This document shows positions 16,114 through 23,935 of a DNA stretch of 64,000 bases, piece by piece. The translations under genes were made by a program, and so were the position numbers. The stretch is taken from the NCBI RefSeq assembly GCF_016741935.1, contig NZ_JAERRG010000001.1, positions 372,001 to 436,000 of the forward strand, in the 5' to 3' direction. The notes beneath the pieces are model-generated. The model saw only the letters and a program-made list of their open reading frames with translations. It was not told the DNA's origin and ran no database searches. The DNA is from Streptomyces endocoffeicus. GTDB taxonomy: Bacteria; Actinomycetota; Actinomycetes; Streptomycetales; Streptomycetaceae. Each line of letters starts with the position of its first letter. Position 1 is the stretch's first letter.

Positions 16114-16689
16114 TTACCGGGCGGTCGGCCGCCTCTTCATGGACGAGAACTCACCGCGCTCGACGCGTTCCTGGACACCGCGCCAGAACTCGCGGGCGGC
16201 GTATTCCATGCCCAGGCCGAGCTCGAGGGTGACCATACGGCTGGCGACCTCTTCGATCCCGCCGTAACGGCGCCGCATCTCCTCGTACTCCGCGATGCGC
16301 CGCTCGTGCTGCTCGATCTGGTCCCGGGCGAGGCGCGCCACGTCGTCCGGCTCCGCCAACTCATTGAAGAAGAGCTTGATCTCCGCGATGTCGCGCAGTT
16401 CGAAGTGCTCCTTGACCGGCTCGGCCAGCCAGGCCCGCAGCGCGGCGTCGCCCGCCTCGGTGATCGTGTAGATCTTGCGCCGCCGCCCGGTGTCCTCCTC
16501 GTGCACGTCCAGAAACCCGGCTCCCTGAAGCCTCTTGGGCTCCGCGTACAGCTGAGCGTGCGGGAAGTTCCAGAAGTAACCCACCGACCGGCCGATCGCG
16601 CGCTTGAGGTCGTAGGGGGTGGACGGGCCACGCATGGCGATCATCCCGAGAACCACGTACGACGTCGTCGAGAGCCGGAATGCTGACAT
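16114..16689 (-). CDS. PadR-family transcriptional regulator
   Basis: This 191-residue regulator has an N-terminal winged helix typical of PadR: YVVLGMIAMRGPSTPYDLKR, a recognition segment ending FPHAQLYAEPKRL, and the wing DTGRRRKIYTITEAG. The C-terminal half is a long coiled-coil dimerisation domain of the Vir_act_alpha_C type, with the central segment DQIEQHERRIAEYEEMRRRY. PadR proteins repress genes for phenolic-acid or drug metabolism and release DNA on binding the compound. Its position beside the CoA ligase/hydroxylase operon suggests that it senses the acid handled there. Immediately upstream is a nested inverted repeat that may be its own operator. Confidence 0.85.
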   Translation of the reverse strand: MSAFRLSTTSYVVLGMIAMRGPSTPYDLKRAIGRSVGYFWNFPHAQLYAEPKRLQGAGFLDVHEEDTGRRRKIYTITEAGDAALRAWLAEPVKEHFELRDIAEIKLFFNELAEPDDVARLARDQIEQHERRIAEYEEMRRRYGGIEEVASRMVTLELGLGMEYAAREFWRGVQERVERGEFSSMKRRPTAR

Positions 16690-16692
16690 GGT

Positions 16693-16731
16693 CCGAAGCG
16701 TACCGTGGCGCCTGGCGCCCTATCGCTTCGG
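16693..16731. promoter_or_regulatory. Inverted repeat at the PadR start
   Basis: CCGAAGCG (16693-16700) and CGCTTCGG (16724-16731) are perfect inverted copies separated by 23 bp. The interval contains two GGCGCC palindromes. The element ends 4 bp upstream of the PadR start codon, a usual place for autoregulation. Confidence 0.4.
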
Positions 16732-16757
16732 CGTGGAAAAGCGGCAGTCACGACCGA

Positions 16758-16822
16758 CGCCCCGCCATGTTCGCCCGGCATCGCCGGCTGCGGAGGCAGG
16801 CGGGCACCGGCATGGCGGGGCG
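16758..16822 (-). terminator. Large stem-loop downstream of the Nramp-like operon
   Basis: CGCCCCGCCATG (16758-16769) and CATGGCGGGGCG (16811-16822) form a perfect 12-bp stem around a 41-nt loop that can itself fold. It lies 54 bp past the end of the Nramp-like gene and could terminate that operon before the PadR promoter. Confidence 0.5.
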
Positions 16823-16875
16823 CGGGGGCGGCGGTGCGCGGTGCCGGGGCGGCACGAGCGCGTCCCGCCGCCGGT

Positions 16876-18303
16876 TCAGCTCCCGGGCGTGAGCTCGAGG
16901 GTGTCGAGCACTCCGTACACCCCGAGGAAGGCGATCGCCACACTGCTGAGGACGAGGGCGGCGGTCAGCCAGGGGTTGGCGCGGAAGCGGGGCGGGACGC
17001 CGGTGTAGCGCAGGCGCCAGACCGCGACCACGACCGCGAGCAGGAAGATGCCACCGCCGATGCCGCCGATCTGCACCATCAGGACCGGGGACTGCACCCA
17101 CAGGAAGATGCACATCCACACCGGGGGCAGACAGCAGGTGAGGATGCGGATGGTGCGCGTGCGCACCCGCATGTCCTTCCAGTCGATCACTCCGAGCAAC
17201 CCGAGGGTATTGGTCCACAGACGGGGAACGCTGGCCGACGAGGCGACGGTGACCGAGAAGAGGACGGCGATCGCGCCGCCCAGGAACAGATACTCCGCCC
17301 AGGGGCCGAGCGTGTCGGTGTAGATGTGCGACAGCGTGGTGATCATGTCGTTGCCCTCGGGCACCAGACCCTGCGGGTGGAGCACCGAGGCGCCGATCAC
17401 ATAGAAGGACAGGGTGCAGATGGTGCACACGACCCAGGAGACGCCCACGTCGAGCCGCATGACCTTGAGCCAGCCCTCGGCCCGCCGGGCGCGCTGCTCG
17501 CTGCCGTCGTCGGGGCCGGTCCAGCGGGCGTAGCCCTTCTCCAGGCACCAGTAGGTGTACGTCGTCATCTCGTCGGCGCCGACACCGGTGATGCCGAACA
17601 TGGCGAGCGCGATGCCGACCGTGCCCGCGGGGATCTGGAAGCTCAGCCCGTCGGCGAACTGCTCGGGGCCGTAACCGAAGGCGGTGAACGGCAGGGCGAG
17701 GGCCAGGCCGAAGGTGATGATCGTCTTGAGGGTGATGCCGACGATCTCGACCCGCTCGACGACCGGGTACTTGCCCGTCTGCAGGATGAGGATGGCGGCG
17801 CCGGTCACGATGATGGCCCAGATCGTCAGCGACGATGTGCTCAGCGCGCCGCCGTGGATCGGCAGCAGGATCGAGCAGGCGGCCGCGGTGCCGCCGATGA
17901 TCCCGCCGCGCTGGAACATCTTGGCGAAGTCCATGCCGATCCAGAGCCAGTTGATCCAGCTCAGCCGGCCGATCCGGGGGCCGACGTCGCGGAAGCCGTC
18001 GAGCGCGGGCCGGCCGTTGAGGATGGTCCAGCGGGCCAGCTCCATCTGCACCCACACCTTGACCGCGGTCGAGACGATCACCAGCCACAGCAGGGCGAAC
18101 CCGGCCTTCGCACCGAGCGAGGTGGTGGTGATCAGCTCACCGGAGCCGACGACGGCGGCGGACAGCACGAGCCCGGGGCCGAGGTGGCGCAGTCGGCCCC
18201 GGAAGGTCTCGGGGGCCGGGCGGGCGTCTTCGGCGCGCAGCGCGTACGGGTCGGTCCGCGCGGGTGGCGGCGCCGCCGTGGCGCCGTCGGTCGTGGTGGA
18301 CAT
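16876..18303 (-). CDS. Nramp-family membrane transporter lacking canonical metal motifs
   Basis: A 475-residue protein with about 11 membrane segments and clear Nramp architecture: LGPGLVLSAAVVGSGE opens TM1 and the helices align along the length. The TM1 metal motif DPGN is replaced by GSGE. The TM6 region, where MPHN is expected, reads GVGADEMTTY. These residues coordinate Mn or Fe in true Nramp proteins, so metal transport is doubtful. The last gene of a four-gene operon with an aldolase, a hydroxyacid dehydrogenase and an aldo/keto reductase, it may carry an organic acid or a metal-acid chelate. Start ATG 18303 follows AAGGA. Confidence 0.8.
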   Translation of the reverse strand: MSTTTDGATAAPPPARTDPYALRAEDARPAPETFRGRLRHLGPGLVLSAAVVGSGELITTTSLGAKAGFALLWLVIVSTAVKVWVQMELARWTILNGRPALDGFRDVGPRIGRLSWINWLWIGMDFAKMFQRGGIIGGTAAACSILLPIHGGALSTSSLTIWAIIVTGAAILILQTGKYPVVERVEIVGITLKTIITFGLALALPFTAFGYGPEQFADGLSFQIPAGTVGIALAMFGITGVGADEMTTYTYWCLEKGYARWTGPDDGSEQRARRAEGWLKVMRLDVGVSWVVCTICTLSFYVIGASVLHPQGLVPEGNDMITTLSHIYTDTLGPWAEYLFLGGAIAVLFSVTVASSASVPRLWTNTLGLLGVIDWKDMRVRTRTIRILTCCLPPVWMCIFLWVQSPVLMVQIGGIGGGIFLLAVVVAVWRLRYTGVPPRFRANPWLTAALVLSSVAIAFLGVYGVLDTLELTPGS

Positions 18304-18400
18304 AGCGGGTCCTTAGAGGATCTTCCGGCGCCGTCGCCGGTATCCGGAATGGGGACAGGATTCGTGTGGGGGGTGTTGGGGTGCCGTGTGCCGCCGCGTC

Positions 18401-19354
18401 TCAGCGCGCCGGGTGGTGCGGCCGCTCACCCGCCAGTACGCGGACGATGTCCTCGGCCACCATCGCGCCCATGGCCTGGTTGGCCTCGGGCGTGCAGGCG
18501 GCCATATGGGAGGTGAGGAGGGTGCGCGGGGCCTCGCGCAGCGGGTGGTCGGCGGGCAGCGGCTCGGTGCTGAACGCGTCGAGGGCCGCGGCCCCCAGAT
18601 GCCCCGAGCCGAGCAGATCGGCGAGCGCGCGTTCGTCGATGAGGCCGCCGCGCGCGGCGTTGACCAGGATCGCGCCCGGCTTCATCGCCGCCAGGCGGGA
18701 GCGGTCGAGCAGCGGAGTGCCGGACGGGTCGGGCGGCGTGTGCAGGCTGACGGCGTCGGCGCGCTCCAGCAGGGCGTCCAGCGCGGCCGGTTCGGCGCCG
18801 TGCGCGCGGATGTCGGCCTCGGGGACGTACGGGTCGTGGGCGAGCAGCTCCATCCCGAAGGCGCGGGCGTAGCCGGCCAGCAGGCGGCCGATACGGCCGA
18901 AGCCGACGATGCCCAGCGTCCTGCCGTGCAGTTCGGGGCCGAACAGCTTCGGCCAGCCGCCCGCCGCCACCGCGGTGTGCGAGGCGGTCAGGGAGCGGGT
19001 CGCGGACAGCAGCAGGCCGAAGGTGTACTCCGCCACCGCTCGCGAGTTGCTGCCCGGCGCGCACACCACCGGGATCGCGCGCGCGTGGGCGGCGGCCACG
19101 TCGATGGTGTCGACGCCGACACCGTGCTTGGCGATCACCTTGAGGCGGGGTGCGGCATCCATCACCTCGGCGGTGATCGGGTCCATGCCGACGATCAGCG
19201 CATCCGCTTCGGCCGCGTGCGACAGGAGTTCGGCGGCGGGCAGCGCCGCGTCCTCGCGGGGGCGCAGGGGACCCGCTCCGGCCTGCTCCAGGATCTGCCA
19301 GGGCCGCGCCGAATGCCGGGCGAAGGTGGGTGTCGTGATGAGCGTGGTCGGCAT
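18401..19354 (-). CDS. D-isomer-specific 2-hydroxyacid dehydrogenase
   Basis: This 317-residue NAD(P)-dependent dehydrogenase interconverts a 2-oxoacid and a D-2-hydroxyacid. The Rossmann fingerprint GIVGFGRIGRLLAG is followed by AHDPYV, suggesting NAD preference. The catalytic triad is visible as the arginine of NAARGG, the glutamate of FSTEP and the histidine of LTSHMA. The ATG overlaps the aldolase stop by one base (TGATG), so the two proteins are coupled. A likely role is reduction or oxidation of the 2-oxoacid that the aldolase uses or makes. The exact substrate cannot be read from sequence. Confidence 0.88.
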   Translation of the reverse strand: MPTTLITTPTFARHSARPWQILEQAGAGPLRPREDAALPAAELLSHAAEADALIVGMDPITAEVMDAAPRLKVIAKHGVGVDTIDVAAAHARAIPVVCAPGSNSRAVAEYTFGLLLSATRSLTASHTAVAAGGWPKLFGPELHGRTLGIVGFGRIGRLLAGYARAFGMELLAHDPYVPEADIRAHGAEPAALDALLERADAVSLHTPPDPSGTPLLDRSRLAAMKPGAILVNAARGGLIDERALADLLGSGHLGAAALDAFSTEPLPADHPLREAPRTLLTSHMAACTPEANQAMGAMVAEDIVRVLAGERPHHPAR

Positions 19355-20139
19355 CAGCGGGCCTCGCCGCGTGCCGCCCGGAGGTGGGACGTCGCGATCT
19401 GCTGCAGGTGCACGACATCGGCCGCGACCGTCGCGAAGGTGAAGCCCTCGGCGAGCCGACGGGCGGCGCTCTCGCCGTCGGCGTTGTGAATGCCGGCCGC
19501 GATGCCCACCGCCTCGGCCGCCTCGCGGACGCGGGCGAGGGCCTGCTCGAACTCGTCCTGTACGGCAGGGTCGGTGGACGTCGCGCCGCCGATGGCCAGG
19601 CGCAGATCGGACGGGCCGACGTAGACGCCGTCCAGGCCGGGGGTCGCGCAGATCTCCTCGAGGTTGGCCAGGCCGTCGGCCGTCTCGATCATCGCGAGGA
19701 CGGCGGTCTGGTCGTGGGTGTCGGCCGGGTTCGGGCCGATGCGGAGCTGGGCGCGCATCGGGCCGTACGAGCGGCGGCCCAGCGGCGGGTAGCGGACGGC
19801 GGCCACGGCGTCGGCGGCGTCCTGGGCGTTGTCGATCATCGGGACGATCACGGCGCTCGCCCCCGCGTCGAGCGCCTTGCCGATGTAGGTGAGGTCATTG
19901 GCCTCGACGCGCACCATGCCGACGGCGGTGCTGCCCTTGGTGTCGGTGGCGAGGAGGTTGTGCAGCATGCCCTGGTAGCCGAAGAGGCCGTGCTGGGCGT
20001 CGAAGGCCAGGTAGTCGTAGCCGACGCGGGCGAGGCGCTCGGCGGCGACCGGCGAGTCGAGCAGCGACCAGTAGCCGATGAGCTGCTCACGATCGCGCAG
20101 TGCGGCGATGAACTGGGCGGAGGTGCGGCCGGTGGCCAT
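19354..20139 (-). CDS. HpcH/HpaI-family class II aldolase
   Basis: A 261-residue aldolase of the 2,4-dihydroxyhept-2-enedioate aldolase family, which splits 4-hydroxy-2-oxoacids into pyruvate (or a homologue) and an aldehyde using a divalent metal. Typical motifs are YWSLLDSPVAAERLARVGYD, FDAQHG with the catalytic-region histidine, VGMVRV, and the metal ligands in AMIETADG and YVGPSDL. Start ATG 20139 follows AAGGGAG. It is the second gene after the aldo/keto reductase, in an operon that ends with a transporter. A pathway that makes a branched or sugar-derived 2-oxoacid and cleaves it here fits the neighbours. Confidence 0.88.
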   Translation of the reverse strand: MATGRTSAQFIAALRDREQLIGYWSLLDSPVAAERLARVGYDYLAFDAQHGLFGYQGMLHNLLATDTKGSTAVGMVRVEANDLTYIGKALDAGASAVIVPMIDNAQDAADAVAAVRYPPLGRRSYGPMRAQLRIGPNPADTHDQTAVLAMIETADGLANLEEICATPGLDGVYVGPSDLRLAIGGATSTDPAVQDEFEQALARVREAAEAVGIAAGIHNADGESAARRLAEGFTFATVAADVVHLQQIATSHLRAARGEAR

Positions 20140-20178
20140 GGGTGTCTCCCTTGCGACGTTGCGAGGTGGGCGGCGGGG

Positions 20179-21159
20179 TCAGCGGTTGTAGGCGGGCATC
20201 GGGCCGCGCAGCCGGGCGCCGACCTCATCGCAGGCGGTCAGGACGTCCGCGGGCAGCGGGCCCGCGGACGCGGCGGCGATGTTGGCCTCCAGATGCTCGA
20301 CCTTGGAGCCGCCGAGCAGCAGCGCGTCGGTGGAGGGCCGGGACAGCAGCCAGCGCAGGGCCAGGTCGGTCAGCGGCAGGCCCGCCTCGGAGGCGATGCG
20401 GGTGAGGTCGGTGACGGCGTGGAACACCTCCTCGTTCCAGTACCGCTCGCGGTACATCGCGGCCACCTTGGAGTCGCCGAACCGCCCGCCCTCCGGGACC
20501 TGGTCAAAGCGGTGGCGGCCGGTGAGCAGGCCGCCGCCGAGCGGGTTGTAGACCACCGTGCGCAGTCCGGTACTGGAGGCGAATTCGACGTACTCCTCCT
20601 CGATGCGGCGCGCGAGAAGGTTGTGGAGCTGCTGGGCGACGACGGGGCGGGGGGCGCCGACCTCGTCGGCCACGCGGTTCAGCTCGGCGATCTGCCAGGC
20701 GGCGAAGTTGGAGACGCCGAGGGCGAGGACCTTGCCCGCCCGTACGAACTCGGCGACGGTCGCCAGGGTCGCGCCGAGCGGTGTCGCGCGGTCCGGCTGG
20801 TGCAGATAGAAGAGGTCGACGTGGTCGGTGCCCAGGCGCTTGAGGCTCCCGTCGAGCGCGGCGCGCAGGCCCTCGGGGGAGAGCGGCGCGTGCTCACCCT
20901 GGTCGGGGTGCGGGATACCGGCCTTGGTGGCGAGGACCACCCGGTCGCGGCGGCCGGGCAGCAGCTCGGCGAGGATGCGCTCGCTCTCGCCACCCGCGTA
21001 GCCGTTGGCGGTGTCCACGCCGGTGATGCCCGCGTCGAGCGCGGCGTCCACCATCGCGGCGGCCGTCGCGCGGTCGGCGGTGTCGCCGAAGGTCATCGTC
21101 CCGAGGACGAGCGGGGACAACGGGACGGGCACATGCGGGAGGGCGAGGCCGACGGTCAC
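20179..21159 (-). CDS. Aldo/keto reductase
   Basis: This 326-residue AKR-fold oxidoreductase carries the full catalytic tetrad: aspartate in GITGVDTANGY, the tyrosine of the same segment, lysine in VLATKAG and histidine in DLFYLHQPD. It has the NADPH-binding SNFAAWQ and the C-terminal GGSKVEHLEANI region. It reduces an aldehyde or ketone with NADPH. The GTG start at 21159 follows GGAAGGAA. As first gene of the minus-strand operon it may handle the aldehyde released by the aldolase, or act on the incoming sugar-like compound. Confidence 0.88.
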   Translation of the reverse strand: MTVGLALPHVPVPLSPLVLGTMTFGDTADRATAAAMVDAALDAGITGVDTANGYAGGESERILAELLPGRRDRVVLATKAGIPHPDQGEHAPLSPEGLRAALDGSLKRLGTDHVDLFYLHQPDRATPLGATLATVAEFVRAGKVLALGVSNFAAWQIAELNRVADEVGAPRPVVAQQLHNLLARRIEEEYVEFASSTGLRTVVYNPLGGGLLTGRHRFDQVPEGGRFGDSKVAAMYRERYWNEEVFHAVTDLTRIASEAGLPLTDLALRWLLSRPSTDALLLGGSKVEHLEANIAAASAGPLPADVLTACDEVGARLRGPMPAYNR

Positions 21160-21180
21160 GGGTGGGTTCCTTCCGAGGCG

Positions 21181-21270
21181 GGTGGTGCGGGTGGTGCGTG
21201 ATGCGGGCGGTGCGTGATGCGGGCGGTGCGTGATGCGGATGGTGCGTGGTGCGGGGGTGCGTGGCGCTGG
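21181..21270. repeat. Imperfect 16-bp tandem repeats upstream of the aldo/keto reductase
   Basis: The unit GTGCGTGATGCGGGCG and close variants repeat about four to five times, beginning roughly 20 bp upstream of the aldo/keto reductase start. The repeats occupy the leader of that operon and may vary in copy number between strains. No coding function is supported. Confidence 0.75.
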
Positions 21271-21311
21271 CGGTGCAGATGAGACGGGTGGTGCGGTCGT
21301 ACTCGTAGGCG

Positions 21312-21336
21312 ATCACATGCGTGATGTGCGCATCAC
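21312..21336. promoter_or_regulatory. Three-half-site operator candidate between the divergent acid genes
   Basis: ATCAC-ATGC-GTGAT (21312-21325) overlaps GTGATG-TGCG-CATCAC (21321-21336), giving alternating inverted half-sites of the type GTGAT. The site lies in the 579-bp gap between the minus-strand aldolase operon and the plus-strand pdxA-like gene. The regulator is not encoded next to it. Confidence 0.5.
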
Positions 21337-21528
21337 ACATGGCACCGTGCGGCTCTGTCGCCCCGACCGGTCGCCGCGGTGGTTCCCCGCGACGCACCCC
21401 GCGACGCACCGCGCGGCGGCCGAGTGCGGTGCGATGCGATCTGCTGGGTAAGCCGGTCCGCGCCGCGTCCACGACGGCGACACGGTCCATGGGTGACGGC
21501 CGTCGGCGCCATGGGAACGCTCGCACGG

Positions 21529-21545
21529 TTGCGTAAATCACGCAA
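21529..21545. promoter_or_regulatory. Perfect palindrome TTGCGT-N5-ACGCAA upstream of pdxA-like gene
   Basis: TTGCGTAAATCACGCAA is a perfect 6-bp inverted repeat with a 5-bp centre. It is followed by an AT-richer stretch with a -10-like TATGCC at about 21570. It is a strong operator candidate for the plus-strand gene, leaving a leader of about 170 nt. Confidence 0.55.
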
Positions 21546-21697
21546 GATATCTCGCGCAGTTCACGCAGACTATGCCATGATCCTCACTGGGCCCGACCGT
21601 GTTGTCCATCGACGGTGCCGGGTACGCGCCGCCGCGCACCGCCGCCGCACCGCGGCCCCGTCCGGCTGCCACCACGGCAGCCGCCCGACCCTCACCG

Positions 21698-21725
21698 CCC
21701 GCCTCCCGCCTCCCGCCTCCCGCCT
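21698..21725. repeat. Four 7-bp CCCGCCT repeats before the pdxA-like ribosome-binding site
   Basis: Four exact copies of CCCGCCT run directly into the AGGAG of the downstream gene, with 13 bp to the start codon. Copy-number change here would alter leader length but not the reading frame. Confidence 0.8.
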
Positions 21726-21738
21726 AGGAGTTGTTCTC

Positions 21739-22752
21739 ATGCCCACCCCCCTCCCCCTCATCGCCGTCACGATGGGCGACGGTGCCGGTATCGGCCCCGA
21801 GGTCGTCGTCGCGGCCCTGCTCGACGACGCCGTCCTGACCCGCTGCCACCCCGTCGTCATCGGTGACGCGCCGCGGCTTCGCGAGGCCGCCCGCGTCCTC
21901 GGCCTGGACTGCGAGATCGCCGCCGTCGACCACCCGCGCGACGCGGAGTTCACACCCGGCCGCGTCAACGTGGTCGACCTCGGGCTGCTCCCCGCCGATC
22001 TGCCCTGGGGCGAGCTGTCGCGGTTGGCGGGGGACGCCGCGTACGCGTACATCAGGCGCGCCGCCGAACTCGCCGTGGCGGGCGAGGTGCACGCCATCTG
22101 CACCGCACCGCTCAACAAGGAGGCCCTGCACGCCGCGGGCCACCTCTACCCCGGCCACACCGAACTCCTCGCCCATCTGACCGGGACCGAGGAGGTCTCG
22201 ATGATGCTCTCCACCGAGAAGGTGAAGGTCATCCACGTCACCACGCACATCGGCCTGATCGACGCCGTCAACCGCATCGAGCCCGGCCTCGTCGAGCGCA
22301 CCGTGCGCCGCGGCCACGAGGCGATGGTCCGCGCCGGCACCCCGAACCCCGTCATCGGTGTCTGCGGCATCAACCCGCACGCGGGCGAGAACGGCCTGTT
22401 CGGCTACGGCGAGGAGGACGAGAAGATCGCCCCGGCCCTGGAGACGCTGCGCACCGACGGCATCGACGCCCGGGGTCCGCTCCCCGCCGACACCGCCTTC
22501 TTCCTCGCCTCACGCGGCGACTACGACCTGATCGTGGCGATGTACCACGACCAGGGCCACGGACCGGTCAAGGTCCTGGGCATCGAGGCGGGTGTCAACC
22601 TCACCGTCGGCCTGCCCGTCATCCGTACCTCCGTCGACCACGGCACCGCCTTCGACATCGCCGGAACGGGCACGGCGGAAGCGGGCAGCATGGTCGAGGC
22701 ACTGCGCCAAGCGGCCGGGATGGCCACGGTGCCGGTCACCCCGGCGGCCTGA
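21739..22752 (+). CDS. PdxA-family dehydrogenase (4-hydroxythreonate-4-phosphate dehydrogenase-like)
   Basis: The protein of about 337 residues is a metal- and NAD-dependent oxidative decarboxylase of the PdxA family. It has the opening motif IAVTMGDGAGIGPEV, the CTAPLNKEAL and YPGHTELLAHLTG segments, HVTTHIGLIDAV with metal-ligand histidines, GINPHAGENGLFG, and MYHDQGHGPVK with a further metal-ligand histidine. Streptomyces makes pyridoxal phosphate by the PdxST route, so a biosynthetic PdxA role is unlikely. PdxA2-type relatives act in degradation of four-carbon acid sugars such as D-threonate after phosphorylation. No DUF1537-type kinase is present here, so either it is elsewhere or the substrate differs. 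The ATG at 21739 follows AGGAG. It is divergent from the aldolase operon. Confidence 0.85.
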   Translation: MPTPLPLIAVTMGDGAGIGPEVVVAALLDDAVLTRCHPVVIGDAPRLREAARVLGLDCEIAAVDHPRDAEFTPGRVNVVDLGLLPADLPWGELSRLAGDAAYAYIRRAAELAVAGEVHAICTAPLNKEALHAAGHLYPGHTELLAHLTGTEEVSMMLSTEKVKVIHVTTHIGLIDAVNRIEPGLVERTVRRGHEAMVRAGTPNPVIGVCGINPHAGENGLFGYGEEDEKIAPALETLRTDGIDARGPLPADTAFFLASRGDYDLIVAMYHDQGHGPVKVLGIEAGVNLTVGLPVIRTSVDHGTAFDIAGTGTAEAGSMVEALRQAAGMATVPVTPAA

Positions 22753-22823
22753 ACCACCGCCCCCGGCAGGGGTGTGGGCCAGCGGGCGGCCGGTGCCGGA
22801 GCCGGTCGGTGTGCCGCTCGTTG

Positions 22824-23561
22824 TCAGGCTTGCACGGTGGGCCGGACGACGACCTCGCTGATGTCGATGCCGGCGGGCTGCTCGATCGCGTAACCGATCG
22901 CGGACGCGATGGCCGAGGGCGGGATGGCCATCTCGTCGCGCTGCCGGGCCGCCGCCGCCGCTGCTTCGGGACTCGCCCCCTTGCCCACGCCCTCGGTGTT
23001 GGTGAACCCGGGTGAGACCAGGGTGACCCGCAGCTGGGGTCCCGACTCCTGCCGCAGTCCCTCGGTCAGCACCTTCACCGCCGTCTTGGTGGCCGCGTAG
23101 ACGGCCTGCGGGGATTTCACGACGTAGGCCGCGGTGGAGGCGATGTTGACGAACTGGCCGGAGTTCTGCCGCCGGAAGACCGGAAGTGCCGCCCCGATGC
23201 CGTTCAGCAGGCCGGTGATGTGCGTCGCGACCATCGCGTCCCAGTCGTCCTGGCGCAGCTCGTCAAACGGTGACACCGCCATCGTGCCGGCGTTGGAGAC
23301 CAGGACATCGAGCCGGCCGAACCGGTCGACCGCCATGTCCGTCAGGCGCTTGAGGTCCTCGCGGCGCGTCACGTCGATGACGGTCCCGGCGGCCGAGCCG
23401 CCCTGCGCCGTGATCTGGTCCACCACCTCATGCAACCGGTCTTCCCGTCGGGCCCCGAGCACGAGCCGGGCGCCCTTCCCGGCGAGGTAGGCCGCCGTCG
23501 CCGCCCCGATGCCACTGCTGGCACCCGTGATCGCTACCACCTTGCCTTCGATACCTGACAT
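22824..23561 (-). CDS. Short-chain dehydrogenase/reductase
   Basis: A classical SDR of 245 residues with the cofactor motif ITGASSGIG near residues 10-18, the NAG motif (VLVSNAG), the active-site serine in NIASTAAY and the YxxxK pair in YAATK. The arginine pair after the first strand (GARRED) suggests NADPH. The usual partner of this SDR type is a divergent TetR repressor. Here the start codon at 23561 directly abuts the second half of such a TetR gene read on the opposite strand. The SDR therefore has no normal promoter region, and its expression must come from within the TetR remnant or not at all. Confidence 0.85.
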   Translation of the reverse strand: MSGIEGKVVAITGASSGIGAATAAYLAGKGARLVLGARREDRLHEVVDQITAQGGSAAGTVIDVTRREDLKRLTDMAVDRFGRLDVLVSNAGTMAVSPFDELRQDDWDAMVATHITGLLNGIGAALPVFRRQNSGQFVNIASTAAYVVKSPQAVYAATKTAVKVLTEGLRQESGPQLRVTLVSPGFTNTEGVGKGASPEAAAAAARQRDEMAIPPSAIASAIGYAIEQPAGIDISEVVVRPTVQA

Positions 23562-23566
23562 GGCCA

Positions 23567-23935
23567 GCCGTCCCCGATCTGCTCGACGAGAAACCGCCCT
23601 ACGAAGCCCTGCGCGCGTGGACACGCCTCTTCCTGGACTACGTCACCGCGAAATTCGGCATGGCCGACGCCTTGCGCGCCATCGCCGCCTCGGGAAGCAA
23701 CCCCTACGGCCACAGCCGGGACATGATCCAGGCCGCCATCACCGCCCTGATGGACGCGTGTGCGGCCGCCGGGACGATTCGCACCGACATCACCCCCACC
23801 GACATGGGTGCCGCCCTCGAAGGCATCGCCCTCACTTCGCCCGGGCCCGAACACCGGGACCGGGCCGAACGCCTGCTCGACCTCACCCTGGACGGCCTGA
23901 AGGCCCGTGCGTCCTCGGCCTCGATCGCCGGGTGA
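23567..23935 (+). pseudogene. TetR-family regulator remnant (SbtR-like C-terminal half)
   Basis: The open frame from about 23567 reads VPDLLDEKPPYEALRAW, then LFLDYVTAKFGMADALRAI, ASGSNPYGHSR and ERLLDLTLDGLKAR. This matches the ligand-binding C-terminal half of SbtR-like TetR proteins. The roughly 75 N-terminal residues with the helix-turn-helix are missing, and the upstream sequence is the SDR gene on the opposite strand. There is no good start; a small product could begin at the internal ATG 23660. A deletion that removed the TetR head and the shared divergent promoter would explain both genes. The 3' end overlaps the convergent SecDF gene by about 50 bp. Confidence 0.75.

Noticed and set aside
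21739..22752. Pyridoxal phosphate biosynthesis gene pdxA
   Set aside because: Actinomycetes make PLP by PdxS/PdxT and the neighbours are catabolic, so the biosynthetic symbol was not used.
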